From Fortiea sp. LEGE XX443 (GTDB lineage Bacteria > Cyanobacteriota > Cyanobacteriia > Cyanobacteriales > Nostocaceae): a stretch of DNA of 64,000 nt. Shown here piece after piece: positions 18,401 through 27,851 of the stretch (position 1 is its first letter; the number at the start of each line of letters is the position of its first letter). The notes beneath the pieces were generated by a model, which was not told the DNA's origin, searched no databases, and saw nothing but the letters and a program-made list of their open reading frames with translations. The position numbers and the translations under genes were made by a program. Where the stretch lies: positions 1 to 64,000 of the forward strand of contig NZ_JADEXZ010000019.1 of NCBI RefSeq assembly GCF_015206815.1, read 5' to 3'.

Positions 18401-19282
18401 TTAAACTGAACCAATAATCATTCCAGCCAGCAAGATAAAGCCAATCCAGACATTCTGCCGAAACATTTCACCGTAAGCAACATTAGGCAAGTCGTTCTGT
18501 TTTAATCGCCAATACTGCCAACTCCAGCCCGTAGTAGCTAGTGCTAGAGTTATCCAAAAAGCAAGGTGAATGTTGATTGTCATACCCAGCCAACCTAGTA
18601 ACAAGATTGTGCCAGCAAAGAAAATACCTACGGCATCTGGGGCGTAATTGCCAAAAAACAAGGCGCTAGAATTAATACCTATGCGTCGATCATCTTCGCG
18701 ATCGCTCATAGCATACACAGTATCAAATCCCAATGTCCACAGTACAGTTGCGCCCCACAATAACCAAGTTGGACGGGAAAGGCTTTGAGTCACTGCACTC
18801 CAGCTAATTAACACAGCAAAACCCCAGGCAATGGATAGTACCAACTGTGGCACAGGGAATACTCGCTTTGCCCCTGGATACAGTATAATTACTGGGACGG
18901 CCGCCACCGATAGCCAGAAACTCAAAGAATTAAGATAAAATGCCAGAATAGCCGCACATCCTAGGGCTATGATAGCTACCACAACGCCAACTTTGATCGA
19001 TAAGGCACGAGAAGCCAAGGGGCGATCGCGTGTTCTCTCAACTTCTGGGTCGATATCTTTATCCCACAAATCATTCACCACACACCCAGCAGCACTTGTG
19101 GCGAGAGTACCCAACACAATCACTCCCACCAAAGGTAAAGGCGGTTGACCACCCGCCGCCAAAAACACAGCCCACAGGGCAGGAATCATCAAAATTAACC
19201 GCCCTTCCGGTTTATGCCACCGTAAAAGCCGAATAATCACCAACCACACAGGTTCCTGGTTGCTTTCTGGCGTACTCAACAT
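18401..19282 (-). CDS. plqA: 4-hydroxybenzoate solanesyltransferase (plastoquinone pathway)
   Basis: 293 residues, UbiA superfamily, with eight to nine hydrophobic helices. Both Asp-rich prenyl-diphosphate/Mg sites are present: NDLWDKDIDPEVERTRDRPL (first loop) and YAMSDREDDRRIG (second loop). In cyanobacteria this enzyme attaches solanesyl diphosphate to 4-hydroxybenzoate, an early membrane step toward plastoquinone. The N-terminus WLVIIRLLRWHKPEGRL fits the cyanobacterial orthologues. It is divergent from the ppx gene, with 261 bp between the starts. The gene symbol is by family; chlorophyll synthase paralogues are excluded by length and motif detail. Confidence 0.85.
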   Translation of the reverse strand: MLSTPESNQEPVWLVIIRLLRWHKPEGRLILMIPALWAVFLAAGGQPPLPLVGVIVLGTLATSAAGCVVNDLWDKDIDPEVERTRDRPLASRALSIKVGVVVAIIALGCAAILAFYLNSLSFWLSVAAVPVIILYPGAKRVFPVPQLVLSIAWGFAVLISWSAVTQSLSRPTWLLWGATVLWTLGFDTVYAMSDREDDRRIGINSSALFFGNYAPDAVGIFFAGTILLLGWLGMTINIHLAFWITLALATTGWSWQYWRLKQNDLPNVAYGEMFRQNVWIGFILLAGMIIGSV

Positions 19283-19543
19283 AGAAGTTAAGAAAAAATT
19301 ACTAAATTTTGATAAATTAACACTTCTTTACATCTATAGAATAACTTTATTTGATATTTGTAAAAACACAACTTAAATTTGCAACGATAAATACATTTCC
19401 GTCATCACTCAAGTTGTAAATGGCAGGGTAAATCTACTTATCTCAGGTAGCGTCTCGATACGGTCAGCCTGAGAGTGCATCAGAGTCCACAATCTCGACA
19501 CACCATCTTTGATCGTCCTTCTTAAATAGAGAGAGAAAACTAG

Positions 19544-21193
19544 ATGCCGAATTTAGTTTCAGCTGGCTGGGAGAGTGTGAAAACTCAAGCAGTTCAGCAA
19601 CACCGGATTATTGCTGCCATTGATTTGGGAACCAATTCTCTACACATGGTAGTGGTTAAAATTGACCCAACACTACCAGCTTTTAGCATTTTTACCAGAG
19701 AAAAAGAGACTGTGCGACTGGGCGATCGCGATTTAGTCACTGGCGAATTAAAACCAGAGGTGATGGATAGGGCGATCGCTTGTTTAGGACGCTTTCAAAC
19801 CGTTGCTCAAACTTTCAACGCCGAAACCATCATTGCTGTGGCCACTAGTGCAGTGCGAGAAGCACCCAATGGCAAAGATTTTCTCCACAGGATAGACAGC
19901 GAATTGGGTTTAAGCGTTGACTTAATTTCTGGTCAAGAAGAAGCACGCCGCATCTATTTAGGTGTGCTGTCGGGGATGGAATTTAACAATCAGCCCCACA
20001 TCATTATTGATATTGGTGGTGGTTCTACAGAAATTGTTTTGGGAGACATTCAAGAACCGCGCACACTCACCAGTACCAAGGTGGGTGCGGTGAGACTTAC
20101 GAGTGAATTTATCACCAGCGACCCCATCACCAACAGTGAGTTTCAGTACTTACAAGCTTACGTCAGGGGGATGTTAGAACGTTCTGTAGAGGATGTTTTA
20201 GCAAATCTTCAGTTTGGTGAATATCCTCGATTGGTGGGAACATCCGGCACTATTGAAACTTTAGCCTTAATTGATGCCCGTGAAAAATTGAGTATGATGC
20301 CTTCTACACTCAATGGCTACCAATTAAGCCTCCAGGATTTGCAGGGCTGGGTGAATCGCTTGGCAAAAATGACCAATGTCGAAAGAACAGCCATACCAGG
20401 TATGCCAGAAAAGCGGTCAGAAGTGATTTTGGCAGGTGCGATCGTCCTTCAAGAAGCCATGATCCTGTTAGGTGTAGATGCAGTCACACTTTGTGGACGG
20501 GCGTTACGAGAAGGCGTAATTGTTGATTGGATGCTAACTCACGGTTTAATCGAAGACCGATTACGTTATCAAAGTTCGATTCGCCAGCGGAGTGTGCTGA
20601 AACAGGTCAAAAAGTACCACATCAATTTTGAACATAGCGATCGCGTAGCTGTATTTGCTCTGAGTTTATTTGACCAAACTCAAGGCATCTTCCACACCTG
20701 GGGAGATGATGAGCGACAACTTTTATGGGCAGCAGCAATTTTACACAATTGCGGTCACTACATCAGCCATTCATCCCACCACAAGCACTCTTATTATCTA
20801 ATTCGGAATGGCGAATTATTAGGCTATACCGAAACCGAAATCGAAATCATTGCGAATTTAGCTCGTTATCATCGCAAATCTCCGCCCAAGAAAAAGCACG
20901 AAAATTTCCGCAATTTGTTGGGTAAAAATCATCGGCAAATAGTCGGCCAATTAAGTGCAATTTTAAGATTGGCAGTGGCTTTAGATAGGCGACAAATTGG
21001 CGCAATATCTCAGGTTAAATTTAAGTATTATCCTGATACCCAAGAAGTACATCTATCAGTTTTTCCCTCTCATCCTCATGATGACTGCGCCTTAGAAATG
21101 TGGAGTTTAGATTACAAAAAAGGAGTGTTTGAAGCAGAATTTGGTGTGAAATTAATTGCGTCTTTAGAATATTCTAAAGTAGCTATTAACTAA
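19544..21193 (+). CDS. ppx: Exopolyphosphatase / guanosine pentaphosphatase (Ppx/GppA)
   Basis: 549 residues, the long bacterial form. The ASKHA fold is seen in AIDLGTNSLHMVVV (phosphate 1 loop), AVATSAVREAPNG and DIGGGSTEIVLG (phosphate 2), followed by GTSGTIETLA. The C-terminal HD-like domain (about 320-500) has LHNCGHYISHSSHH, then HSYYLIRN, and the SPPKKKH segment. It would hydrolyse polyphosphate from its ends, or pppGpp to ppGpp; which substrate dominates is not decidable here. A GAGAGA stretch lies upstream of the ATG. Confidence 0.9.
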   Translation: MPNLVSAGWESVKTQAVQQHRIIAAIDLGTNSLHMVVVKIDPTLPAFSIFTREKETVRLGDRDLVTGELKPEVMDRAIACLGRFQTVAQTFNAETIIAVATSAVREAPNGKDFLHRIDSELGLSVDLISGQEEARRIYLGVLSGMEFNNQPHIIIDIGGGSTEIVLGDIQEPRTLTSTKVGAVRLTSEFITSDPITNSEFQYLQAYVRGMLERSVEDVLANLQFGEYPRLVGTSGTIETLALIDAREKLSMMPSTLNGYQLSLQDLQGWVNRLAKMTNVERTAIPGMPEKRSEVILAGAIVLQEAMILLGVDAVTLCGRALREGVIVDWMLTHGLIEDRLRYQSSIRQRSVLKQVKKYHINFEHSDRVAVFALSLFDQTQGIFHTWGDDERQLLWAAAILHNCGHYISHSSHHKHSYYLIRNGELLGYTETEIEIIANLARYHRKSPPKKKHENFRNLLGKNHRQIVGQLSAILRLAVALDRRQIGAISQVKFKYYPDTQEVHLSVFPSHPHDDCALEMWSLDYKKGVFEAEFGVKLIASLEYSKVAIN

Positions 21194-21227
21194 TACTACA
21201 CAGCATTCCTAAATTATTCGTGATAAA

Positions 21228-21264
21228 CAAGCTTACCGACTTATTTAAAAAGTCGGTAAGCTTG
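21228..21264. terminator. 15-bp hairpin between convergent genes
   Basis: Arms at 21228-21242 and 21250-21264 are perfectly complementary (caagcttaccgactt), with loop atttaaa. It lies between the ppx stop and the ATP-grasp stop and could serve both directions, though T-runs are short. Confidence 0.6.
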
Positions 21265-21268
21265 GCGG

Positions 21269-22270
21269 CTAGATACAAATTTGTTCATTTTCCAAAGCTT
21301 TGAGAATTTTGAAATATAAATCCTCGACTCTTTTGACTTGAGCTTCACCAATTGCAGCATAGTGAGTTAAACTAGGTGAGCCATTAACTTCAATAATTAC
21401 ATAATTATTCATTGGCATAGTTATATCATCAGCAATAATATCTAAACCAGCTAATCTTAACCCCATATCTTTGGTGACATTTATTGCTAATTTTTTAAAG
21501 TCAGGGTGGATATTTTCGGTAACATCTACTCCATCTCCTCCACTGGATAAATTGGCGTTATCTAAGAGATAGACAGTTTTATTTTCGGGTATTACACTAT
21601 CAAATTTGAGTTTTTGTCGTTGTAATTTTCGTTTGATGCGGAAATCATTAAAATCTATAATCTTTTTTCTGCCATTAGCAATACAACATTGTTCTTTTCG
21701 TTGTAGCAGTTCTAAAATAGTAGACTTGCCATCACCTAATACACATAGAGGAATTCTTTGATAAACTGCACTTACTTCATCATCAATGACTACAATTCTG
21801 TAATCATTACCTAGATAAAATCTTTCTACAATAAACCCTGGAGTGATGCGTAATATTTTTTTAGCAACTTGATAGTATTCTGTTTTATTATATACCTTTG
21901 CTACAAATTTTCCTTGACTGAGATTAATGGGTTTAACAATTACTGGAAAACCTAATTCTTCTTTAGCAAACTTAAATCCTGCATCAATATTTCTCTCACT
22001 ACTTAGTTTTGCACATAATTTATTGCTAAAAAAAGTTTTTCCTTCAGTAACTTTATATCCAAAGTGCTTAAGAAAAAAGTTAGAGTAAGCTTTATCTTTA
22101 GCTATTTCGGCAGAACCGAAACCATTAATATTTAATTTACTATTACTAAAACAAGCTTTATTTCCGTTTTTAAAGGTAATATGTCCGACAAAAGCGTATT
22201 CAGGGTCTACTACAACTATTGCACCTATTTGAGGAGCAATTTTTTGAATTATTGATGTTACTAATGGCAT
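21269..22270 (-). CDS. ATP-grasp ligase, cyanophycin-synthetase-like
   Basis: 333 residues. The ATP-grasp core is recognisable: GFPVIVKPINLSQGKFVAKV (phosphate-binding lysines near residue 113), GFIVERFYLGNDYRIVVIDD, and a C-terminal DIIADDI-type acid followed by NYVIIEVNGSP, the Mg-binding Glu-x-Asn pair. It resembles the ATP-grasp domains of cyanophycin synthetase and of bifunctional glutathione synthetases, but lacks the Mur-ligase half. It should join an amino acid or peptide carboxylate to an amine, with acyl-phosphate chemistry; the substrates are unknown. AT-rich codons differ from its neighbours and may hint at transfer. Confidence 0.75.
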   Translation of the reverse strand: MPLVTSIIQKIAPQIGAIVVVDPEYAFVGHITFKNGNKACFSNSKLNINGFGSAEIAKDKAYSNFFLKHFGYKVTEGKTFFSNKLCAKLSSERNIDAGFKFAKEELGFPVIVKPINLSQGKFVAKVYNKTEYYQVAKKILRITPGFIVERFYLGNDYRIVVIDDEVSAVYQRIPLCVLGDGKSTILELLQRKEQCCIANGRKKIIDFNDFRIKRKLQRQKLKFDSVIPENKTVYLLDNANLSSGGDGVDVTENIHPDFKKLAINVTKDMGLRLAGLDIIADDITMPMNNYVIIEVNGSPSLTHYAAIGEAQVKRVEDLYFKILKALENEQICI

Positions 22271-22812
22271 TTGCTGTATCCAAAAGTATAATTCGCAGAA
22301 AGAAATTTTAACGAATTGTCAAGCATTGGTCAAGATAATAAAAATTAAGCACTACAAAATACCTTTTTTCAAAGCAACCAAAAAGTTAGATAAAATTAAT
22401 TCACATGATAGTTTATAAAAATTAATATTATCGTCTAGTCTAAAAAAGTTTTTCTCTAAGACATTTTCTATACAGAATAATTGTTTTGTATATTTCGAGA
22501 CATATATAAAATTTTCCTGTTGGTATTAAATTTGCGTGTAGAAGTAAGTAACCCTAGTAGAGATGCCACACTTGTTGACAATTCTAAATTTGGATTTGTT
22601 TTTTCCTTTTTTAGTTGCTAATCAAGGGTTTGAGACCGATCGCAAGTGTAATTTTCAAGAGCCATTTCTTGTAAAATGTTTTGCTAAGTCTTGACAATCC
22701 AAAAATAATGGAATAACAAGGTGGCAGCAGCTTGAAAAAAGGCGTTAGTGCATCCCCGCCAAGAGAAGTCAGTAACGCCTTCACTGAAAATTACACACGG
22801 ATATCATAAATC
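22271..22812. other. Divergent intergenic region with 5'-leader hairpin
   Basis: A 542-bp AT-rich stretch holds the promoters of the ATP-grasp gene and the 78-residue gene. A stem formed by aaggcgtta and taacgcctt (22739-22747 with 22773-22781) lies 30 bases before the latter's ATG, so the mRNA leader may be structured. No known riboswitch motif was recognised. Confidence 0.5.
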
Positions 22813-23049
22813 ATGCCACAAAATACAGATTACAAAGCTACTAGCCACGGAAATCAAGCGATCGCTTACAAAGAACGCCTAAATGGTTGGGCAATTGCTC
22901 GCTTACAGCCTGATGCACAACGAGAAATTGTGGCTCGCTTCCGCAGTCGTTCAGATGCAGACGGTTATATGCAGCGCCTACGTCAGATGATGCCTGATGC
23001 GTCTTTTATGGTTGTCTTTGATCATCAACGCGAAGAAGTTGTGGCTTAA
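22813..23049 (+). CDS. Small conserved cyanobacterial hypothetical protein
   Basis: 78 residues, soluble, with a beta-beta-alpha-beta pattern: YKERLNGWAIARL, then REIVARFRSRSDADGYMQRL, then ASFMVVFDH. The short segments around WAIARL and VARFRSRSDADGY look like a small conserved cyanobacterial family, but I do not recall a name or function. A hairpin at 22739-22781 lies in the leader. It is a single gene with a stem-loop (23124-23150) after it. Confidence 0.65.
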   Translation: MPQNTDYKATSHGNQAIAYKERLNGWAIARLQPDAQREIVARFRSRSDADGYMQRLRQMMPDASFMVVFDHQREEVVA

Positions 23050-23123
23050 AGTTTCAATCCGTTATTTAACTATACATTTGTAAGCAGGATTAAGGGTAAG
23101 GGTGCGATCGCCATTATTATTTA

Positions 23124-23150
23124 GGTGCGTTATATCCCTGTTAACGCACC
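23124..23150. terminator. 9-bp hairpin between convergent genes
   Basis: ggtgcgtta (23124-23132) pairs with taacgcacc (23142-23150) over a 9-base loop. It lies 75 bases after the 78-residue gene and about 80 bases past the aminotransferase stop. Confidence 0.5.
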
Positions 23151-23232
23151 GAATGATATTAAATATCTTATGAAAATAGGGAATGGGGAGTACTGAAAAA
23201 TCATTGCCCCTAATCCCTGGCCTTGGTTGCAG

Positions 23233-24381
23233 CTATTTAAGTAAAACCTGTTGCAGTGCTTCTATCAGTCTATCAACACTTTCTTTGCGGCTATTAAAGC
23301 CCATCAACCCAACGCGCCAGACTTTCCCTGCAAGTTCTCCCAATCCACCACCAACTTCAATACCGTGTTCTGTTAATAGCCGTCGTGCAGTTGCTTTACC
23401 ATCGACCCCTTCAGGAATGCAGACAGTCGTTAGAGTTGGTAAACGATATTCTCGTTCAACGTGCAAACTCAATCCTATCCCTTCCAAGCTTTCCCAGAGA
23501 TACTCGACATTCTTTTGATGACGCTGCCAACAGTTTGCCAGTCCTTCTTCTGCCACTAAACGCAAGGCTTCTCGCAGAGCATAATACAGGTTGATTGGTG
23601 CTGTATGATGATAAACTCGTTCATTACCCCAATATTTACTCAGCAAAGTCATATCTAAATACCAGTTTGCCACCTTCGTGCTACGGCGCTGCAATTTTTC
23701 CCAAGCACGGGGACTCATGGTAAAAGGAGAAGCACCAGGGGGACAACCCAAGCCTTTTTGGCTACAACTGTAGGCTAAATCTACTCCCCACTCATCTAAA
23801 AATATCGGCGCACCACCAAGACTAGTAACAGTATCAACTAATAACAACGTGCCGAATTCCCGACACAGTTCACCAACTCCTTCCAATGGTTGACGCGCAC
23901 CTGTGGAAGTTTCGGCGTGAACCAAAGCCAAAATTGTTGGACGATGGGTTTCCACAGCAATACGGAGTTCCTCTAAAGAGAAAACTTGCCCCCAAGGTTT
24001 GGTAATAGTACGCACATCAGCACCATATCGCCCAGCCATATCTACAAGGCGATGACCAAAGTATCCAGCCACACCGATTAAAATCACATCACCGGGTTCT
24101 ATAGCATTGGCGATTGTTGCTTCCATTGCAGCGGAACCTGTACCACTAACGGCAATAGTTAGGGGATTGTTTGTTTGCCAAACGTAGCGCAGTAACGACT
24201 GAATCTCATCCATCAGCGCGAGAAAATCTGGATCAAGATGTCCCAGGGGGGAAGTATTCATAGCCTGGAGAACAGTAGGATGAGCATTAGAAGGCCCTGG
24301 CCCCAAAAGCAGCTTGGATGGGATTTCTAGAGGTTTGAGTTGTAAGCGTTGACTATCGTTAATCGAGATTGTTTGGGACAT
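23233..24381 (-). CDS. Class V aminotransferase, alanine-glyoxylate/serine-glyoxylate type
   Basis: 382 residues. Fold-type I PLP enzyme of the AGT/SGAT branch: LLGPGPSNAHPTVLQAM at the N-terminus, GTGSAAMEA cofactor phosphate loop, LLLVDTVTSLGG Asp-containing segment, and CSQKGLGCPPG with the Schiff-base Lys209. In cyanobacteria the enzyme converts glyoxylate from photorespiration to glycine with alanine or serine as donor. The C-terminal KVWRVGLMGFNS is typical. The neighbouring HPP gene is divergent (118 bp), with a gcgatcgc octamer in between. Confidence 0.88.
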   Translation of the reverse strand: MSQTISINDSQRLQLKPLEIPSKLLLGPGPSNAHPTVLQAMNTSPLGHLDPDFLALMDEIQSLLRYVWQTNNPLTIAVSGTGSAAMEATIANAIEPGDVILIGVAGYFGHRLVDMAGRYGADVRTITKPWGQVFSLEELRIAVETHRPTILALVHAETSTGARQPLEGVGELCREFGTLLLVDTVTSLGGAPIFLDEWGVDLAYSCSQKGLGCPPGASPFTMSPRAWEKLQRRSTKVANWYLDMTLLSKYWGNERVYHHTAPINLYYALREALRLVAEEGLANCWQRHQKNVEYLWESLEGIGLSLHVEREYRLPTLTTVCIPEGVDGKATARRLLTEHGIEVGGGLGELAGKVWRVGLMGFNSRKESVDRLIEALQQVLLK

Positions 24382-24499
24382 AATTTGTTCTCCCTAGACG
24401 GTACTTACCGGATCATAGAGCGATCGCATCACCGTTGTATCATCTTGAATTAATACCTCATTTGCTAGAAACAACAACTGTTGCAAAGTTTTACAGTAA

Positions 24500-25045
24500 A
24501 TGTTAAGTCCGTGTGACAAATATGTAATGAATCAAAAACGTTCGAGTTTAAAACCTCTAAAAGGAGCAAATCGCCGGTGGCGACGCAGATTAAATCTCAA
24601 GGGAGAGATAGCCTTGGTAACTTTACCGACGGTAACTGTACTGACTGTCATGGCTGTAGTAGAAGGATTAACTCAGCAGCGTCTACTGTTTGCGTCCCTT
24701 GCTTCTAGTGCGTTTTTGATTTATCTCGATCCCCAGCACGGAACAAACTCTGTACGAACGCTGATTCTTTCTCAAATGATGGCTGCAAGCATTGGCTTTG
24801 TCACCTATCTGTTATTTGGTGGGGGATATCTCTCTGGGGGTATTGCAATGGTAATTGCGATCCCACTTATGATTTTCTTAGATGCAATGCACCCTCCATC
24901 TGTAGCTACTTCCTTAAGTTTTGCTTTAAAAGCTGGCAATGTCAGTAATCTAGTTTTATTTGCTTTGGCGATTGGGATTACTACTGTGTTGGTAGGATTA
25001 GAGCGTTATACCTTATGGCTACTCGCACATTATCATCATAAATAA
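24500..25045 (+). CDS. HPP family membrane protein
   Basis: 181 residues with four hydrophobic helices after a very basic N-terminus (RRWRRRL). The HPP motif is visible in LDAMHPPSVATSLSFA (residues about 131-146), and LDPQHGTNSVRTLI matches the other conserved loop of the family. A cyanobacterial member has been linked to nitrite transport into cells or plastids; that role is only a possibility here. The start at 24500 is uncertain, with an in-frame ATG at 24527 as the alternative and no strong ribosome site at either. Confidence 0.75.
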   Translation: MLSPCDKYVMNQKRSSLKPLKGANRRWRRRLNLKGEIALVTLPTVTVLTVMAVVEGLTQQRLLFASLASSAFLIYLDPQHGTNSVRTLILSQMMAASIGFVTYLLFGGGYLSGGIAMVIAIPLMIFLDAMHPPSVATSLSFALKAGNVSNLVLFALAIGITTVLVGLERYTLWLLAHYHHK

Positions 25046-25548
25046 AAAATAAATCTGGTTGGATATTAAATCCTGGATGAACGATGCCTGACCAAGCAAT
25101 AATCAAGTAAGACTTGACTTGAACCTCAAGATTGACTTATGACTATTGACCAAAACTAGGGTGTAAGTAGAAAGGTGCAAATAAACCGAACTATGTAACG
25201 GAAAGTAAAGTAGCTTGAAAACCTCTTCCCTTCTGCCCTCTGCTTCCTGCCTTGTCATAACGACAATTTTTAACACCGACCTACTTAGGCTGTGGGGTGT
25301 GAAGGGAGAAGAAAAAACTTTCTTTTTGTACACCCCACAAGACGAGCCACCTTGGTGTCATAGCCTCCGCCAAATCTCCGGTTTGGTGGTCTTTAATGAG
25401 TGGTGGGTTCAAGCCCCCACTCATTTCCCCGACACCCGACACCCAACCTTGTATCTTAAGAGAAGTAGTAGACCGTCCCAACCTTGGTCATCATAGACCG
25501 CATCGTAGTAAGGGTCACTACAACACCCTTCTTTGTGACAAATCATTT
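25046..25548. other. Repeat-rich intergenic region
   Basis: Two hairpins are present: 10-bp arms at 25291-25300/25330-25339 (tgtggggtgt) with a 29-base loop, and a bulged stem at 25395-25426 (aatgagtggtggg). STRR-like pyrimidine-rich sequence (cttcccttctgccctctgc) is at 25223-25250. Open frames here are products of the repeats. The anmK promoter should be in the last 100 bases. Confidence 0.55.
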
Positions 25549-26742
25549 ATGACTCGCGTTATTGGTTTAATCAGTGGCACATCCGTAGATGGTATTGACG
25601 CTGCTTTAGTTGATATTTCTGGTACAGATTTAGATATCAAAGTGGAGTTGTTAGCAGGAAAAACATATCCCTATCCCGCCGAACTCAGAGAAAGTATTTT
25701 AGCTGTTTGTGCAGAGAAAGCCATCTCAATGGCAGAATTAGCAGAATTAGATGATGCGATCGCTTTAACTTTTGCTCAAGCTGCCCAAAATATTCAAACT
25801 GGTTATCAACCAGCAACTTTGATTGGTTCCCACGGGCAAACAGTCTACCATCGACCACCTGTGAAAGCAAGAGGGCAGAGAGGCAGGGGAGCAGGGGAGG
25901 ATAACTCCTTTTTAGGCTACACTCTACAACTTGGGCGTGGTGATTTGATTGCATATCTTACAGGTATCACAACTGTCAGTAATTTTCGTGTTGCTGACAT
26001 TGCTGTTGGTGGTCATGGCGCACCGCTTGTACCCAGAGTTGACGCTTATTTACTCAGCCACCCGGAAGAAGCACGGTGCATTCAGAATTTAGGCGGTATA
26101 GGTAATGTAGCTTACATACCACCCCGCCGCGATCACTGGTTAGAAAAAATGCGCGGTTGGGATACTGGCCCAGCAAATAGCCTCTTGGATTTGGCGGTGG
26201 AGCATTTAACTGCTGGTGCTAAAACTTATGATGAGGATGGTAAATGGGCAGCGATGGGTACTCCTTGCCATGCTTTGGTGGAACAATGGTTACAGCAAGA
26301 TTATTTTCATCTACCGCCACCCAAATCTACAGGGCGTGAATTATTTGGTGTAGATTACTTGCAGCAGTGTTTAAAAGCTGCCGAACCATACCAACTTAGC
26401 CCATCTGACTTTCTGGCGACACTAACAGAACTTACTGCGGCTTCCATTGTTCAGAGTTACCAGACTTTTTTGCCTCAAATGCCACAGGGCGTATTTTTAT
26501 GTGGTGGTGGAAGTCGCAATCTGTACTTAAAACAAAGGTTACAGACATTATTAGGAACAATCCCAGTTTTAACTACTGATGAAGTCGGGTTGAGTGCAGA
26601 TTTTAAAGAAGCGATCGCTTTTGCTGTGTTAGCCTACTGGAGACAGCTAGGTATTCCTGGTAACCTCCCATCCGCAACAGGCGCACCCTATGAAGTTCTG
26701 TTAGGAGAAATTCACCAACCCCTTCGGGTAGAGAGGAAATAG
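25549..26742 (+). CDS. anmK: Anhydro-N-acetylmuramic acid kinase
   Basis: 397 residues from the ATG at 25549, where the family's N-terminal [20 protein letters not shown] begins; an upstream in-frame extension is repeat sequence and was not used. Other motifs are [17 protein letters not shown]-like [38 protein letters not shown] and FLCGGGSRN. The enzyme phosphorylates and opens anhydroMurNAc in cell-wall recycling. Residues about 107-120 ([14 protein letters not shown]) are encoded by STRR-like purine repeats (25868-25903) inserted after the HRPP motif, which explains the slightly long protein. Confidence 0.92.
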   Translation: MTRVIGLISGTSVDGIDAALVDISGTDLDIKVELLAGKTYPYPAELRESILAVCAEKAISMAELAELDDAIALTFAQAAQNIQTGYQPATLIGSHGQTVYHRPPVKARGQRGRGAGEDNSFLGYTLQLGRGDLIAYLTGITTVSNFRVADIAVGGHGAPLVPRVDAYLLSHPEEARCIQNLGGIGNVAYIPPRRDHWLEKMRGWDTGPANSLLDLAVEHLTAGAKTYDEDGKWAAMGTPCHALVEQWLQQDYFHLPPPKSTGRELFGVDYLQQCLKAAEPYQLSPSDFLATLTELTAASIVQSYQTFLPQMPQGVFLCGGGSRNLYLKQRLQTLLGTIPVLTTDEVGLSADFKEAIAFAVLAYWRQLGIPGNLPSATGAPYEVLLGEIHQPLRVERK

Positions 26743-26885
26743 TAAAAAATGCTCAAATGACCTCGTGGCACTGCGCCTATTACCTGTCACCTGTAATCTG
26801 TCCCCTTTTTAAAGCCTGACATTTTTGTGTTTCAAATATATCTTTGAGTCATATAAGTACTCGATTAATACAAGGAACTGAGAAG

Positions 26886-27335
26886 GTGGCTCACACTTTT
26901 TTAATGGAACCAGGACGCTGGACATTACAAGGCAGTTGGCTAGAACGCAATGGAATGCCAATCAGTGTTAAAGGTATGACCTTGGTTGCTTGGAATCGAG
27001 ATAACTGGTTCACAATGGCAACAAAGCTAATATTTCCTGGTAGCGATCGCTCGGAAATCTCTTTACAATACAAAGGGCGTTTGCATGAGGGCGAACGCCA
27101 GTATACTTTTTTGCTTCAGCATAATCTTTTGGGGCAGATTGAAGGTGAGGGCTGGATCGGTCTAGATACAATTGTGCAGCGCTATTGGGTACTGAGCGAT
27201 CGTCAACGTCGTAGTGGCTTTGAAACTGTACATCGTATTTCAAATGAGACTTACTATTTGAGTTGTGGTGTTATGGTAGGTCATTCTTTAACTAGTACTA
27301 TGGAAGCCAGCCTAGAACGTCAGCCACTTACATAG
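26886..27335 (+). CDS. Conserved hypothetical protein
   Basis: 149 residues from a GTG at 26886, chosen because an AAGGA ribosome site lies 9 bases upstream; a TTG at 26844 would add 14 residues. The product is a soluble, beta-rich protein with the pattern GRWTLQGSWLERNGMPISV, then WFTMATKLIFPG, then YKGRLHEGERQYTFLLQHN and GEGWIGLDTIVQRYWVL, suggesting a lipocalin-like or DUF3598-type barrel. I do not recognise it further. Codon use is like the neighbours. STRR-like sequence (acctgtcacctgtaatctgt) lies 80 bases upstream. Confidence 0.6.
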   Translation: MAHTFLMEPGRWTLQGSWLERNGMPISVKGMTLVAWNRDNWFTMATKLIFPGSDRSEISLQYKGRLHEGERQYTFLLQHNLLGQIEGEGWIGLDTIVQRYWVLSDRQRRSGFETVHRISNETYYLSCGVMVGHSLTSTMEASLERQPLT

Positions 27336-27851
27336 TATAAAAAGGTAAAAGTAAAAAGGCAAAAATAAAAAGAAAGATTGCTTATACCGCAAGCTTTTTA
27401 ACCATTTCAAATGGTCTGCTTACTTCCGCCAAGCTGTACTAAGCTCATAATCATTCAAATTGCATCCCCGTGTCTTTCTGAGGCTAAGGATTATGTAACT
27501 TCAAGGCGGATTAGCTTAGTGCTATCCCAAGAGATCGCAAATCAATAGAAATCATAGATATTTATTTAGTCAAAATTGGGCAAACTAAAAATAAATCAAC
27601 ATCAGATTGCGGAATGCTAGAAAACGTCAGGATGAATCTACCATTCCGTTGGTTTGAATTGGCATCTTCCACCAGTCGTAAAAACCACCCCCAGGCTAAT
27701 GCTAGAAGTCCTCGCAAATAGGACTAAAAACTGCTTCAGTTCAAATCAATGAACTTTAGTGATGAGTCTAGAAATTGATTTCTAGAGCGAATAATTTGCA
27801 TATACTTTTTTTCCCACACACTTACAACCTGCTTTTGGAGTCGAATATTTT
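27336..27851. other. Intergenic region before the Ser/Thr kinase
   Basis: 516 bp with no supported gene. A 10-bp region of imperfect symmetry (accatttcaaatggt) is at 27401-27415. The promoter of the kinase gene is presumably within the last 200 bases; nothing else is recognised. Confidence 0.4.

Noticed and set aside
25215-25496. 93-codon frame before anmK
   Set aside because: It is built of STRR-like and hairpin sequence and overlaps the start of anmK in another frame.
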